Shown here piece by piece: positions 1 through 11,631 of a stretch of DNA of 64,000 bases. The notes beneath the pieces are model-generated. The model searched no databases. It was not told the origin of the DNA and was given only the letters and a program-made list of their open reading frames with translations. How positions within the stretch are numbered: position 1 is the stretch's first letter; each line of letters opens with the position of its first letter. The stretch comes from Plectosphaerella cucumerina (lineage: Eukaryota; Ascomycota; Sordariomycetes; Glomerellales; Plectosphaerellaceae), in NCBI GenBank assembly GCA_020746995.1, contig JAGPXD010000005.1, forward strand, positions 2,108,001 through 2,172,000, given 5' to 3'. The position numbers and the translations under genes were made by a program.

Positions 1-3000
1 TCGGTGGCCAGAGGCGTGCAGTGCAGTCGAGCAAATTCGTCGCGCGGCGCGGGCAGGCTGGGCACTGCAATGCGAAGGCACGGTGATGCTGTTCTTGGCG
101 GGCGACGGCGGGGGGGCACGTGTGGCACGCGTCAGGATCGAAAGCAATGCCGGCCGAAGGGAAGGGGGAGCCTCCTACGTATGGGAGGTAGGGGGTGTGC
201 GTCGCGGGCGAGGATGTGTCTGCCGGGGTCGCGTTGGCTTGCATCATTGCGAACCAGACAAGAGATGGTGGGAGGCGCGAAAAGTCTGGGCGTTGCGCCG
301 GGGGGTGGTATCCGTGAGAGCATCATATGATGGGCGGCCAGCCGGGCGTGTCGTATGTAGACAAGGCGCGAGACGAGGTGAGGTGAGGTAAGAGGGGGAC
401 TGGACTGCGGGCTGCAGAGTGTGTGAGCAAATGAAAAAATGCGGCGCAAGGGCCGGCGACTGGGAACGTCACTCACACGATGATGGATGAGGACGGGATC
501 GCCCTGTGCCCTGTGGCTCCCCGCCAGATAGGGCGTCGTGTACCGGTTGCCTGTGGTCAGTATGTGAGGGGTACTCGGGTAGCTGCCAAGGCTGCACCAA
601 GACTTTCTTCCAAACAAACGTTGAACTCCATCGAGAGTAGGTCAAGGAGGACGACGGCGACAGCGGCGCGTCTTTCCCATCCGCCCCCAGCCAGCGGGGA
701 GCCATACGAAGGGGGGGGATCTGGGGCACAGTCCGGGGAGACAACTGACAGACATGGTCTGATCTGGGGGTGCCCCATCACGGCTCCTCCATGCCCGCAG
801 GTGGCCCGCGTTGCAGAAACATGCAACTCCGGTTCTCCCATCCGCCCTCGGAAGGACAAAGGGCGTTTTCGGCTCTCGAGAATCGCGGCGGTCGGACAGC
901 CATGGCAGACTGGCGGGTTGGCTTGGGGTGGAGGAGCGTGTCGGGGGAGCGGTACACCAGGTGCTACCTACCTACGCATAGGACTGAACAAAAATGCAGT
1001 ACTCGAACAACAAGCAAGCAGTCAGGTCTGGGCAAAAGCTGGGCACGCTGGGGTGGTTTCGAGGGGAGGGCCAAGGGTTTTATCTTGGCAGGTCTGTCGT
1101 TGCGGCCACTGACACTGCGCCAAGCGGCATCCGTTGGGCCAGGCTAATCCACCGGGGTTCCACCGGTCCTCCACAGGAACCACGGACGCGACGCAACCGC
1201 GCTAGTCCCCCGCCGGGGAAGAATCCACCGGGGCCCCCAGTCCCCTAACGCGCTAGGCCCCGCTGGCTCTGGAGTCCAGGGGAATTTCGAAGAAGGAAGG
1301 TCTTGTCTGGAGGGAAGGGACGAAGGGGTGGACGGTTGACGGGGGAAGGAGAGACCCGATGCTGAGACAAGGCCATTCATTCTTCGCACAGAAGGAAGGA
1401 AAGAGCCTCCCACCCTGCCATAGCCGCGGCTCTCGAGGCTTGGTATTTCTTGTCTCAGCCCTGGACGCTCGGTGTGTGTCTTTCCCACCTCTCAGCTCCA
1501 ATCCATCCCCAGCTTCATGGACGTCGACCGAGATGAGCCCGCGCCCTGCCTGAGATTGCCTCTCGTCCGCGAGACAGCCCCCTGTCTGCCTGTTTCTGCC
1601 CCCCTCTTCCCCAGACCCAGACTCCGGAATCGCCTCCATTTCCGTCCTGGGGTTGCCCGGCCAGAGTTAGTTTTCGACAGACCCCCCGCAATCTCTTTCA
1701 CCCGACGATGCAGCACAGCACTGCCTCCCCCGCAACTCCAGTTCGTGTCGTCTCTCCGCTACCGCTTCAATGACTGCACTCGACTCCGCCCAGATGACTC
1801 GACTCGACTTGGGCCCCCGAGCTCGGTACACCTTCTGAACCCCCAGCACACGGCTGCCTCCTCCCCTCGACGCACCTTCACGGCCTCTCGGCACGGGCGC
1901 GTGGCCATGGTTCGATATTTTCCAAAACTCGACACATGCACATGGGGAACTTTGGCGAATACCCGGGATGCCACAGTGTCCCCTGACTTTTCGCCATCTG
2001 AACTGAACTTGGTACGTCCTGGGCAGCTGTCCCCCATCCGTCCATCTCGGGTGGGATCTGATATGGACCCTGATTACCCGGCGTGTGCTACCGCATTCAA
2101 GAGATCAGACGCGGCAGCATGTAGATTGATCCCATTGGGACGGACGCACCGGGCCCCCTTGCGGAACGAGAAGTCGTCTCGCTCTTTGCCCAGACGCTAC
2201 GATGCTTCTTTGCCAGGCGATTTCGCGGCTGAAGCCTGCGAGGCCTGCACTGTTGCACGAAGGGAACACGAAATCGGAACTTGTGCAGTGCATCCCCAGC
2301 CAGCCCGGACGTCCGTCCCATCCGTTTGACCGCCATGCCTCTCGCCGACCTCAACCTGATGCCAACACGCTCATCTTATGCAGGCACCGCCTCGTGGCAG
2401 CCCGTGCCAAGGCTCGCGATACCTGCCGGCTTGCAGTCGACTAACAAAAATTAGGAAGCCAGACCGTTGGAAGATACGTGTCGTCAACTCGATGAGGAAG
2501 CCCCGTTGCTCGCCTTGCATGCTGTGCCGCTCCGGCGTTCGCCTCTCGAATTCGTCCGATGAACAAGCCACGGCGTGCCTCCCGTCCCTGAAGTTGCAGC
2601 AGGGCGTCGCGAACCGACCTCTCTCAGCCACTGCCGGCTTTCCGTCGCCAGGAATGCTGCATGCACAAGCACTTAGCCTGGACGGGCAGCCACGTGTCGC
2701 GGATGTCTCCCAAACGCACAATGCCGGCCGAAGGGAAGCTTCCCCTTTTGCCGCCAGCCATCGTTTGCGCCATGGCAGAGGGTGGCTTGCATGGGTGCGG
2801 GCAACCGTCGGAGCGGAGGGCGGGCGGCCCTGGAGGGTGTGCAATCTGACCTGGGAAGTGCTGACTTGAGCTGTCCAGTGTAACGGCAACCTATCCCCAA
2901 GACACTCAGCCTCTGGGCATGTTGCATTGACAACAAGAGAAATCCCCCGTCCCAGGAAAAAGAAGGATGGGAAGCATCGATATCCGCGGAGACGATTGCG

Positions 3001-6000
3001 GTTAGATCTTGTCAGCATCATGGTGACAACCATCGCTACGACACCAATAACGGGGACGCCCAGCCAACGACATGAGCTTGGCCGCCGCTGCAGACATGCC
3101 TTCTTCCCTGCTCTCCCTGCTCTCGGTGGTCATCCTCAACGAAACTTGCATCGGCGTCCTGCACGTGTGCATGTGCATACCAGAGGGTGGGCGGCGCAGT
3201 TCCCCCTCGGGCAGGCTTTTCGTCCATCCCTAGGGCGCGCAATGATCACGAACACGACGAGGGCTGATATCAACAATACGAATAGCGTCCTCGATCCAAT
3301 GAGCCCCGGGTTCATCTTGAACACCTGAGGGAGACCTTCTCTATTCACCCCCTTCCGCACCCCCTTCCTCACCCCCACCTTGTTTGGTGGCTTTTTGTTC
3401 GGGCGACGGGCAGAAGTTGGTTCACCAATGATTAGCGCGCGCCGCGTCAGATTGGAGACGCCGGCTGTTCTTCCGCTTCTGGCGACGCTTCCAGAGGGCG
3501 CCGTAGAAGCTTGGGGCGACGTGCGAGTACGAGCGGCCTACTGCAACACCACAGGGGCCATCCCAGCAACGCGCCAGCCTCTGGTTCTGTTTGATGAAAT
3601 GCCACCAACGAGCGGCGGCCTGGACCTTCATCCATTCGGCTCCATGTCAGGGGTGTCACGCCTCTCGTACGCCTCCCAGATCACCAGAGCCCCTCCTCCG
3701 TCCGGTAGACCGCCGTACAAAGGTGGAATTCCAGGCTAATCAGCAGCGGCGGCGGGGGAAAGAGGGTCGAGATGGGCCTCGCTCCCTTTTCCGGGGTAGG
3801 TTTTGCGGAGGTCAGCTCCATCAAAATTGCGCATAAAAACAAGCTTACATTGCGGGATAACAGTGGGAAGCTGGCTAAACGACAGCGCAGAGTTCGGTCA
3901 ATGTCCACAGTTGACCCCCAATGCCATCCCCATGATTCGTCGCAACCCGGGAATTGGAGAACAAAGCGACCCTTCGATCGTCGGTGGCGTCTCAGCGCCG
4001 GGATCTCGCCGCCGCCGCCGCCGCCTGAGAAAGCCTCGAACGCGACCGCGGTATGGCGTCAGCCGAGCCCAACTGTCCGCTTGCCCGAACACTTGATGGC
4101 GGCGGTGCCAGTCCGCTTCAGGGCCGGGATCGACCCCCTTCTTGGCATGGCAGTTGCTCGCGGGAGATTGTGGCTGTCGCGCGCGAGGAATCTGAAATCC
4201 TGCACTGAGCCCTCACGTGCCCTTACGTCGAGGTGGAATATCGTCATTGTCCGGTCGCCTGGGATCGAGGCGCCTCGAGCGCCATCTTCAACCACCTCGT
4301 CGGCGGCGTCACTAGGCTCGCGATGACACCGTCGGTTTGGGTGGACGCGACGGGCGCTTGTGCCGAGATAAGCAGCGATGGGCGACGACAAAGCCATTCT
4401 GTCTGGAGTGGACGATCAACCTGACACCCTGGCCAGATCGATACGGACATGCACGCATCTTCTCCTCATGTCGGTGGTTTGTTGAGAACGCACGCGCCTG
4501 GACGGCCTGGCCTCCTGCGACGAGTCCACTCTGCAGCTTCTCCCCCTCCCATTTTGACACCCCCGGCGCAACTGGTGAGGGGATCGATCTCGGACAGCAC
4601 CAAATTGCGAACCACGCATTGTCAGCCTGCGTGTGATCTGCCGGTTTTGCCGGTGCTGCACGCGGACCCCGGCTGCAAGTACCTACTCGTTGGCGGCTGT
4701 TCCCCAAAGCCCCCTGCCGACAACACCCCCCCGCCCACCGCCAGGGTCCTCCGCACTGCCGTGTCGGTCGCCAAGAGGCCATCGTCGACCGGCCGCCCGC
4801 CCTCCTTGCCTCCCCCTTCGCCGCCAAGGATGTGATGCTTGGAGAGGCGCTGACGAGTCCCGGCGCCAGGGAGTCATAGGCGACGTCGAATTAGGAAGCA
4901 TCCCCGCCAATTACCGCCCGCCCTGCCGGTCGCTGATGACGGGGGTGAGGAGGCTTGGGGTCCGGAGCCGTCAGAGTCGCTGGCTCGCCTGCCTGGTTGC
5001 TGCCCACCCCCCTTTTCGCACATCAACCATGGCCGAAACCCGGCACACTTGCTGTCCGAACCGGCGAGTGAAGACGTCTGACGGGGGACGACGTGAAGGA
5101 GGTGTATAAGCGTCTGCCCGTTATAGCCACCGGAGCTAGCTACGGTCGACCCATGATGACAGCGACCGCGGGTGAGCCGCTATCTGCTGCAGCAACGTGT
5201 TCTCGCAGCATGCACTCAATGAGTTTGTGTGTGTGAGAGGGGCAAAGGGGGGTCGCGCCTCTGCCAATCTGATATTCGATGGAGACTCATATGAACCCCT
5301 GACTCGCTCTTGGGGTTGGCAGAGTCCGCGATAGCAGGGGTGTACGCTTTTCCGGCATTGTCTCCCGCATACGAGTATCAACACGGCGGGGGATGGTTCG
5401 CGAGAGGGGAACGAACGCAAGGAGAAACTCCGCCGCCGACGATGGGGCCTCGAAAGGAACCCCGCGACTCTGGCGGTGTGCGCTGCGCGTGGATTCGACT
5501 GAGCCGCGGCGGGGTGCACCAGGCCAGGCCAGATATCTCCCCCTCTCCCGATTCCGCTGGGCCGTGCCAAGACAAGAAGTCTCACTGCCTCTCTCGTCGT
5601 CGTCGTGTTTCTTGGCAGCAACAGTGGGAGGGGACGTCTCGGCGGGTAATGCTTGCAAACCCCCCCTTTTCCCCGCGCCCCCATGTGAGCTCGCTCCTCC
5701 ATCTGCCGAGAAGGGGTTCGCGACAGCGGGGAGAATGGGTCGTGATGGTACTCGTACGGACATGCGGATGTGTCTCCCTCATCCTTGGGGCCTTGAGGCA
5801 GATCTGGGACGAACAAACCCACGGGACCGTGACAGATGGCGTCCACGTGCCTAGCTACGCCAGGATCCCGTCGTGACGTGCCAGGGCGGACCTTGCTCGC
5901 GCCCGAGAAGCCCCATCGTGGGGTTCATCGACGTGCCCGTCGTCCGGGAGGAGTCTCTTGCATAAGCCGCGGCAGAGAGACAACCACCACGCTTGCCACG

Positions 6001-6905
6001 CGAGGGGGGCGCACGCACTGGTGTTGCCATGCTTCCCTTCTTCTGCAGCTGGGGCGAGATGAGATCTTCTCTTTTCCCAGGAGCGCACGTTTTCAGCACG
6101 TGGTGACCCTGGCGGGGGAGGGAAAAGTCGTACGATTTCCCCATGGTGGTCGTGCTTGATTTGGACGTCTGCCAGATGATGGGGGAGCTTCCCCCCTCTT
6201 TGGGGTGCGATCCTTCGTCTTGGGAATGCGGTACGGGGTGAGCTTGGCGGGGTGTCTGATAGGTTGTGGGGGATGTGTACTGGGCAGGCAGTGGGAGGTG
6301 TGTGTCGTGTCAGCCTCGTTGGGGGTATCGGAATCTGTGTGAGGCGAATGTTGCATGCATGGAGAACCTCTCAAGTGTAGGCCGTGCTGAGGATCTGACT
6401 TGGACGAGATTGGGAGTAAGGTAGTGTCTACAGTTGATGATTATTGACGGGAGTCAACTACAAAATGTTCGAAACGCGAAGGCGCTGCCTGACGAAGATG
6501 CTACCATTGAGAAGATATCAGCCGACGTCCTGGAGCATCGCTCTCTGCGCACAACATGGAGCAGATATGGGTTTAACGACGAATCACAATGACTTGTTGA
6601 CTCGATCGTTGTTAAAGTCAACAGAGCGTGTCCCGTAAAGTTGGGCACTTTGCTCAGCCTCATCCTCTCCAGGCATTGCTCCGGTCTGCGTCAAAGTAGT
6701 CTCATCATCACCACACATTCACGTTCCTTGCGCCATTGTCCTGACATGTCAACGTTGTATTCGACCTGTCCTATTGTCCATGTGTCCTGTATCTCAGGCC
6801 CTTGATGCCTCATATTCCCCTGAATGGCACAAGACGGCGTGAAAAGCAGCAATGTCCAGTACATGTCGGGTTGAAGGCCCGTTCAGAGTTGGTCAGTCGC
6901 CATCT
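1..6905. other. Long intergenic stretch without a convincing gene
   Basis: I read all frames and found no ORF with recognisable domains, balanced amino-acid composition or consistent splice phases. The open frames here are Arg/Pro/Ser/Gly-rich, as expected of GC-rich non-coding DNA with few stops. Local simple sequence includes a 12-bp pyrimidine repeat (3346-3379) and a GCC run near 4006-4025. The right end (6640-6905) is the 3' flank of the minus-strand membrane-protein gene. It could be the long upstream region of a gene left of the window, or give rise to long non-coding RNA. The sequence alone does not decide. Confidence 0.6.
3346..3379. repeat. 12-bp pyrimidine-rich tandem repeat, about 3 copies
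   Basis: The unit CACCCCCTTCCG/T is repeated with period 12 from 3346, 3358 and 3370, the last copy being partial. It is pure pyrimidine/purine-asymmetric sequence in intergenic DNA. No function is visible. Confidence 0.75.
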
Positions 6906-8628
6906 TCAGCGACGGTAACTCTCCGAGGGAAGCTCGACGGCAAAGTTCTGCGGGCTGACAGCACCCATGCTGGGGCGGTAGGCGTTGTAGACCGGCTGCT
7001 GAGTCTGCTGAGTCTGCTGAGACATCTGCTGGGCCGTCTGCTGGGCCATCTGCTGGTTGTAGTGGTCCATCTGTTGAGGCATCTGCTGGGGCATCTGCTG
7101 GGGAGCCTGCTGATGGTAAGAGTCCATGTGCTGCTGAGCCGGCTGCTGGTAAGGACCGATGGGCTGCTGGGGAGCCTGCTGCTGGTAGGGGGAAACAGGA
7201 GGGGGAGTCATTGACTGAGGAGTCATGGCCTGCTGCTGAGCCTGCTGGTAGACAGCGGGCTGCTGGTCACGACCATAGTCGACAGACTGGTGTCCCTGGT
7301 TGGCCAGGTCCGGAATGGGAAAGACGTTCGAGTTGACGGTAGGCGTCTGAGAAGCCTGGCCATGCTGCATGCCGTCGTATTTCGGCTCCCACGAGCGATC
7401 GACAGGGGCATCGGGGAGGGCCGAGGCGGCCTTCTCACGACGCCTGCGACGGAGATACCAGACCATGGTGCCCAGGAAGACCGCGAAGGAGAAGACGGAA
7501 ATGCCGACACTGATGCCAATGACGGCAGCCTGGGGCAGATCGGAGTCGTCTCCGGCAGCGGCCGACTCGGTAGCAGCGGTGTCAGTGCTGCTGGCGTTGG
7601 TGGTCGAAGAAATGACCTCGGTCAAGAAGGTGTCCAGCGTGGTGGACACGGCAGCAGTGGTGCTGAACTCGGAAATCTCGGCGGTAGTGGTAGACTCTCC
7701 ATCGCTTCCAGTGACGGTGACCGTGGTGACTAGAAAGTTAGGTCAGGTCAGCCTCGAAGATAGAGGGCGGACAACAGAGGCACGTACGAATGGTTGCAGG
7801 GGGAAGCGTGGTGTAGGGAGTATCGCTGTTGGTAATGAAAGACGCCAAATCGGCCCTCCAGATGTAAGTCGTGCGGGTGAAGAAGAGCAAAGTCTCCGTG
7901 GTGTGATCACCGACACGGGTAGAGATGCCAGTCGGGTTGCCATGGGTCCAGTAGTCGCTGTCCTCCAGGGTCAGGACGTAGGTGGGCTCCTCAGTTTTCT
8001 CATCTCTGGCATTGATGAGCTTGTCGTATTGGCTGAGAATCTCATCGTTCAGGCCAGGCATGTCGTTGCCTTGAGGCTGGTGATCGCTAGCCTCGACTCC
8101 CTCGAGGAGGACATCTGGGAGACGCTGCATCGTGCTTGGTCTTTCGCGTGAGCGATAATGAATGCTAACGGAAGCCCTGGATAGACAGGGAAGAATGAAT
8201 GTTTCGGATGAAGGTCGCAGACATCTAAACGTCGATGTCGCTTCAGCGTGAGGTAGAAGAGAGACGGGGGAGAGGTCGCTGGGGGGGTGACAAGGAGGGA
8301 GAATCGCTCGAGGATTTCCGACCGTGGCGAGGCGCTGGAGGTGGAAGAGGACGGCCGAGTCCCAGGTTTTGTTTTGGATTCCGGACGCGTGCGCTCTTTT
8401 GGGAGAGAAAATTGCTTTCCGCCTTGTGCGCAGGGCAGGAACGGACTTTCCTTGGACGTCCCGGGGCAGATGGAAGGAACGATATTCACACCCTGAACCT
8501 ACCGATTTGGCCCAACTCACGTGACACTCCAGCGCTAAGGCGCTCAGGATGAACAGTGAATGAACGAGATAAGAGGATACCGATAACGGCTTGGTGCCCT
8601 GAGGTGAGGAAGTCGTGATGCTTGGCAT
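6906..8628 (-). CDS. Single-pass membrane protein with Gln/Met/Pro-rich cytoplasmic tail
   Basis: The secure part is exon 6906-7729 joined to exon 7788-~8124 through a 58-bp GT-AG intron with phase 1 preserved. It encodes a Ser/Thr-rich juxtamembrane stretch, one membrane segment (AAVIGISVGISVFSFAVFLG), a basic stop-transfer cluster (YLRRRRREK) and a tail of about 180 residues packed with QQ, PQQ and MPQQ motifs. This is the architecture of fungal wall-sensor-like or Mid2-like single-pass proteins, although no named domain is recognised. The 5' end is uncertain. An upstream exon 8521-8628 (ATG at 8628, hydrophobic leader resembling a signal peptide, donor GTGAGT at 8520) joins in phase to an acceptor at 8125, giving 422 residues, but needs a long intron of about 396 bp. 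Alternatively translation starts at the internal ATG at 8130. Confidence 0.65.
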
Positions 8629-9794
8629 GGTGGTGGAAGATGAGACGGACCAGCAAAACCCGATAGGCGGAACGCCTGTGCCTTTGTCAATGCACCTCTT
8701 CTGATTGAACTGACTGGATTCTCAATTTACGATACATAGCCTGTCAATCAAAGGTTTGGGTACTTTGTGAGACCTGCTTGGCCTGCTCGTGCTCGACCTG
8801 GTGCAGTGATGGTCCGGCTGCATCGCCAATCGGTCACGTCTGTCAATCGTACCGGCTCACACGTGACAATTTTCGATAACTAGGGTGTGACTACCAGGAA
8901 GGCTGATTCCAGGTACCTGTTCTGGAAGTGGATGATTGACTACTAGTTTTTTCCACCCCGAGATGGCTCATGATCTCCTGGTGTGACGATGGCCTCCGAC
9001 TCATGCCGAGTCATCCAGCCCCCTACATCATCCCGATCATTGATCCTAGAAATGGTGCTTCAATCTTTCTATATAAATTCATTCTCCCGAGAGATAAATT
9101 CTTCCAGAAGCACGCCCTTTACCTCGGTCGGGCGGTGCATCGCCCAAATCTCAGCCTTCTTCACCAGTCTGCCCCCTCTTCCAAGGCGCCTTGTCAGATG
9201 CAACCTCTGCTGTCTGCAGAAGCACCAGTGGCATCTGATGGCATGAAAGTGCAGATCGATATGACATGGAGGAACGTTGATGCAGTCTCCAAGTAGGTAG
9301 TTCGCAGAATGCCGGCCAGATGTTGCGGGAGAACATGCCTGACTGGATTTTCAGTCGAAGCGTGGCCGCTTGGGCAAGCTTAGGGTGTTTAATGCACCTT
9401 CGGAAGTCGCTCTCTGGCCTTCTTCCCCCCCTCCTTCTTGTTCTGCTCCCCCTTCTTGAAGAGTGCAACGGCACGACATGCCCACCCCCATCGACTCGAA
9501 GGTATCAGGACCTCTCGGGCCCTTTCCGTCCCGGTCTTCGGCCGACGCCCGTCGTTCTCATAGAGGTACCGAGTGATTCCCGGAACGTAGCCTTCAATTC
9601 TGGCGGAGTCTTGTCGCTCATGTAGGCTATTCGCTTTAGCCGCCCATCCCATTCCTTCTTCGTCGTCCTAATGTCTTTCCACGCGCCGACCCAGATGCAC
9701 TGGCGACCGTTGTGGTTTTTGAAAAGGCGAAGGCAAAGGTCGGTGGGACAATGCCCACACGAGAATGTGATGGTTTTTTCCTGGCATGAATTGA
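8629..9794. other. Intergenic region, nothing identified
   Basis: Upstream flank of the membrane-protein gene and downstream flank of the F-box pseudogene. Base composition looks less GC-rich than the genes around it. Short open frames exist on both strands but none reads like a protein, and no RNA gene was seen. Confidence 0.55.
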
Positions 9795-10638
9795 TCAGAT
9801 CTCGAGATGTGTGGTAAGAAAGGTGACATCATGGTGGTCAGGACCTGCTGTCGATGGCCGGGGCCACTTAAAAGAGCCCTGGTGCCTGCACGTATTCATA
9901 CCCCAAAGGGTGCCTTTCTCGATAGTATCCCACGTCCATGCCTCGGGCTCTGGGGAGCTGTCCAACAGAAAAACCCATTCCTCATACAGGATGTATCGAA
10001 GGACGTGGTTGGGGCCCCGGAGTCAACTGCGACGATTTTCGGCTGAGCTCGGTAGTGAAGATGAATATTTTCGGTGAATGTACAGTCAAAGGATGGCGTC
10101 CGTTTCCCCCAAATCTTACAAGGCTTCACGAGTTCTTCCAGGTGTTGCTTGTGAGTGGCCCCAAGGCGTGGTATTTCAGCGCAAGCTGAACATGCGTATG
10201 CTTGAGCCTGTAAATGGGACCCATCACAAGAGAAGACGCGTAAAGCTCTGATGAAAATAGCTGATGTTCGCACGGTCGATCCCGCGTAAAATTGCCCAAA
10301 GGTATGTCTTTGACGTTCACCGCGTGAATCCGATTGCAGTTAATGCATGCCTCGTAGTCCAGGGAGAAACTAGCAACTGCCGATTTGACTTCGAAGGGCA
10401 CGTTCAAAGGGCGCAGATTGCGAATGCTATCCGGAAGGTGACGCCCTGCAAGGGCTCTGAGATTTTTGCAGGTGTGCGACAGACGTAGTTGGTCGTGAAG
10501 CGAAAGATTATCAAGAAAGAGGAGCCAGACGTCTAGTGGGAGACAAAGAATGGCCGGGTAGTTGGATTTCGCGTCGGAATCGGGCGCGTGGGCCTTGGTC
10601 CTGTGGATCCTTGCTCTCAGGTATCTCGTGATGGGCAT
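9795..10638 (-). pseudogene. Decayed F-box protein gene, coding split over three frames
   Basis: The intact 5' part starts at ATG 10638 and encodes an F-box near residues 30-62 (LPLDVWLLFLDNLSLHDQLR, then a Leu-rich CKNLRAL segment) and a stretch reading HTHVQLALKYHALG. Around 10160, at a GGGG run, the coding frame shifts: the next frame reads HLEELVKPCKIWGKRTPSFD and continues to about 10040. A second shift near 10020 moves to the third frame, which reads YILYEEWVFLLDSSPEPEAW, then CRHQGSFKWPR, and ends at the stop 9795-9797. Each piece looks like a consecutive part of one fungal F-box family with a conserved C-terminal region, so I read this as one ancestral gene broken by at least two indels. 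Introns do not explain it, because the frames abut without GT-AG sites. Sequencing error at homopolymers is the alternative. Confidence 0.7.
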
Positions 10639-11281
10639 CTTGCCGAGGTCAGGAAGTAAGAAAGAGATCTTTGAAGGCAGTGGACTATTCCGATGTCAAG
10701 GAAAGATACTTCTTCTGACCCAACATACATGCCACTGAGTGGTTTTCCGTTGTTTTTTTTCTCTCTCTCTATGGTGGATCACTGAATTGTGTGACAGTGG
10801 CCGTTTGCCATACTTCAAGGTGCGACACGACTTGGGCCACTTCCAAGCCGTGGAAAAGCCACTTTTGACTACGTCCCTTTGCCGTTGTCGAACATGGCGG
10901 CTGTCTTGCTCCATCTCGGAGTCAAAGACCTCACATACAGAAGAATTTATCCAACAGCATCACCTTGCGTGACGTGTTGATCAGCCAAATAATTGAGATA
11001 CGTTGAATTTCGACTATCTCAGCGTTCACCAGAAAATGGCCCTCCGGCGTCCCAACCTGCAGATCCCAACCCCTGAATGGATGCCCATGGTATCTGAGAC
11101 CATCAACTTGCCGTCGTCGCTACTAGGAAGATTGCTCGTCGGAGAGGGCTTGTCGGAGAGGGCTTCGTCGATTGATTTGCTTCATCGGTTGACCTACTCC
11201 ATCGATTGACCTACTACATCGATTGACCTACTACATCGATTGACCAACTTCTACCAAAGACCTCCGCATCGTAGCTGCAGC
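10639..11281. other. Intergenic region containing a 17-bp repeat
   Basis: No credible gene. It holds the upstream flank of the F-box pseudogene and the tandem repeat at 11172-11239, annotated separately. The duplicated phrase CGGAGAGGGCTT occurs twice near 11140-11166. Confidence 0.55.
11172..11239. repeat. 17-bp tandem repeat, four copies
   Basis: Consensus TTGACCTACTACATCGA. The copies at 11206-11222 and 11223-11239 are identical, the copy at 11189-11205 differs at one base, and that at 11172-11188 is divergent. The period of 17 is not a multiple of three, so it is unlikely to be coding. The same period recurs in the much larger minisatellite at 26.1-26.85 kb. Confidence 0.85.
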
Positions 11282-11631
11282 TCAAGGCGTAGTCCAGCCG
11301 CTGAAGAAGCCATCGATAGCATTCAGAACACTGCAGAATCCAGGATCGTTCACATGTTCAAAAGCGTTGATGGTGATCTCTATCCTGCGGGTTGTGAATT
11401 GTCGCGAGCCCTCGTGGATAAGTTGAATGCGGAGTTGGTCGCACAGGTGAGCCATGGCCGCTCCCCAGGATGTCTTGTCCGTGGAGGTGGTGTTGGGAGA
11501 AATGACGCTCCATTTGGAAAAGTTGTCGGGGTCGTCGAAGGCCGAGGCTTGGAGAGTTCCGAAATGATTGTGTAGGTGGTTTGTGGTGCCGCCTGCGTCG
11601 ACGTCGATAGCGGTGGCAGGACAGAGCGTGA
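11282..11631 (-). CDS. Orphan coding-looking 3' exon, unknown protein (possible gene relic)
   Basis: A minus-strand reading frame without its own ATG runs from a possible acceptor (GTGTAAG, ending at 11632) to the stop at 11282-11284. Unlike the spurious frames around it, it has a balanced composition with well-spaced hydrophobics, acidic residues and three Cys. It includes stretches such as SAFDDPDNFSKWSVISPN, GAAMAHLCDQLRIQLIHEG and RRIEITINAFEHVNDPGFCS. Upstream of 11632 I cannot find a convincing 5' exon, so it may be the remnant of a truncated gene or the last exon of a gene whose start I missed. I do not recognise the family. It sits beside a decayed F-box gene, which favours the relic reading. 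Confidence 0.4.

Noticed and set aside
1472..2329. 285-codon open frame in the gene-poor region
   Set aside because: Begins at an arbitrary start inside GC-rich DNA and is Arg/Pro/Ser-rich throughout; no domain and no splice partner.
2371..3033. 220-codon minus-strand open frame
   Set aside because: Composition typical of random GC-rich sequence (Arg, Cys, Pro, Ser), no recognisable motif.
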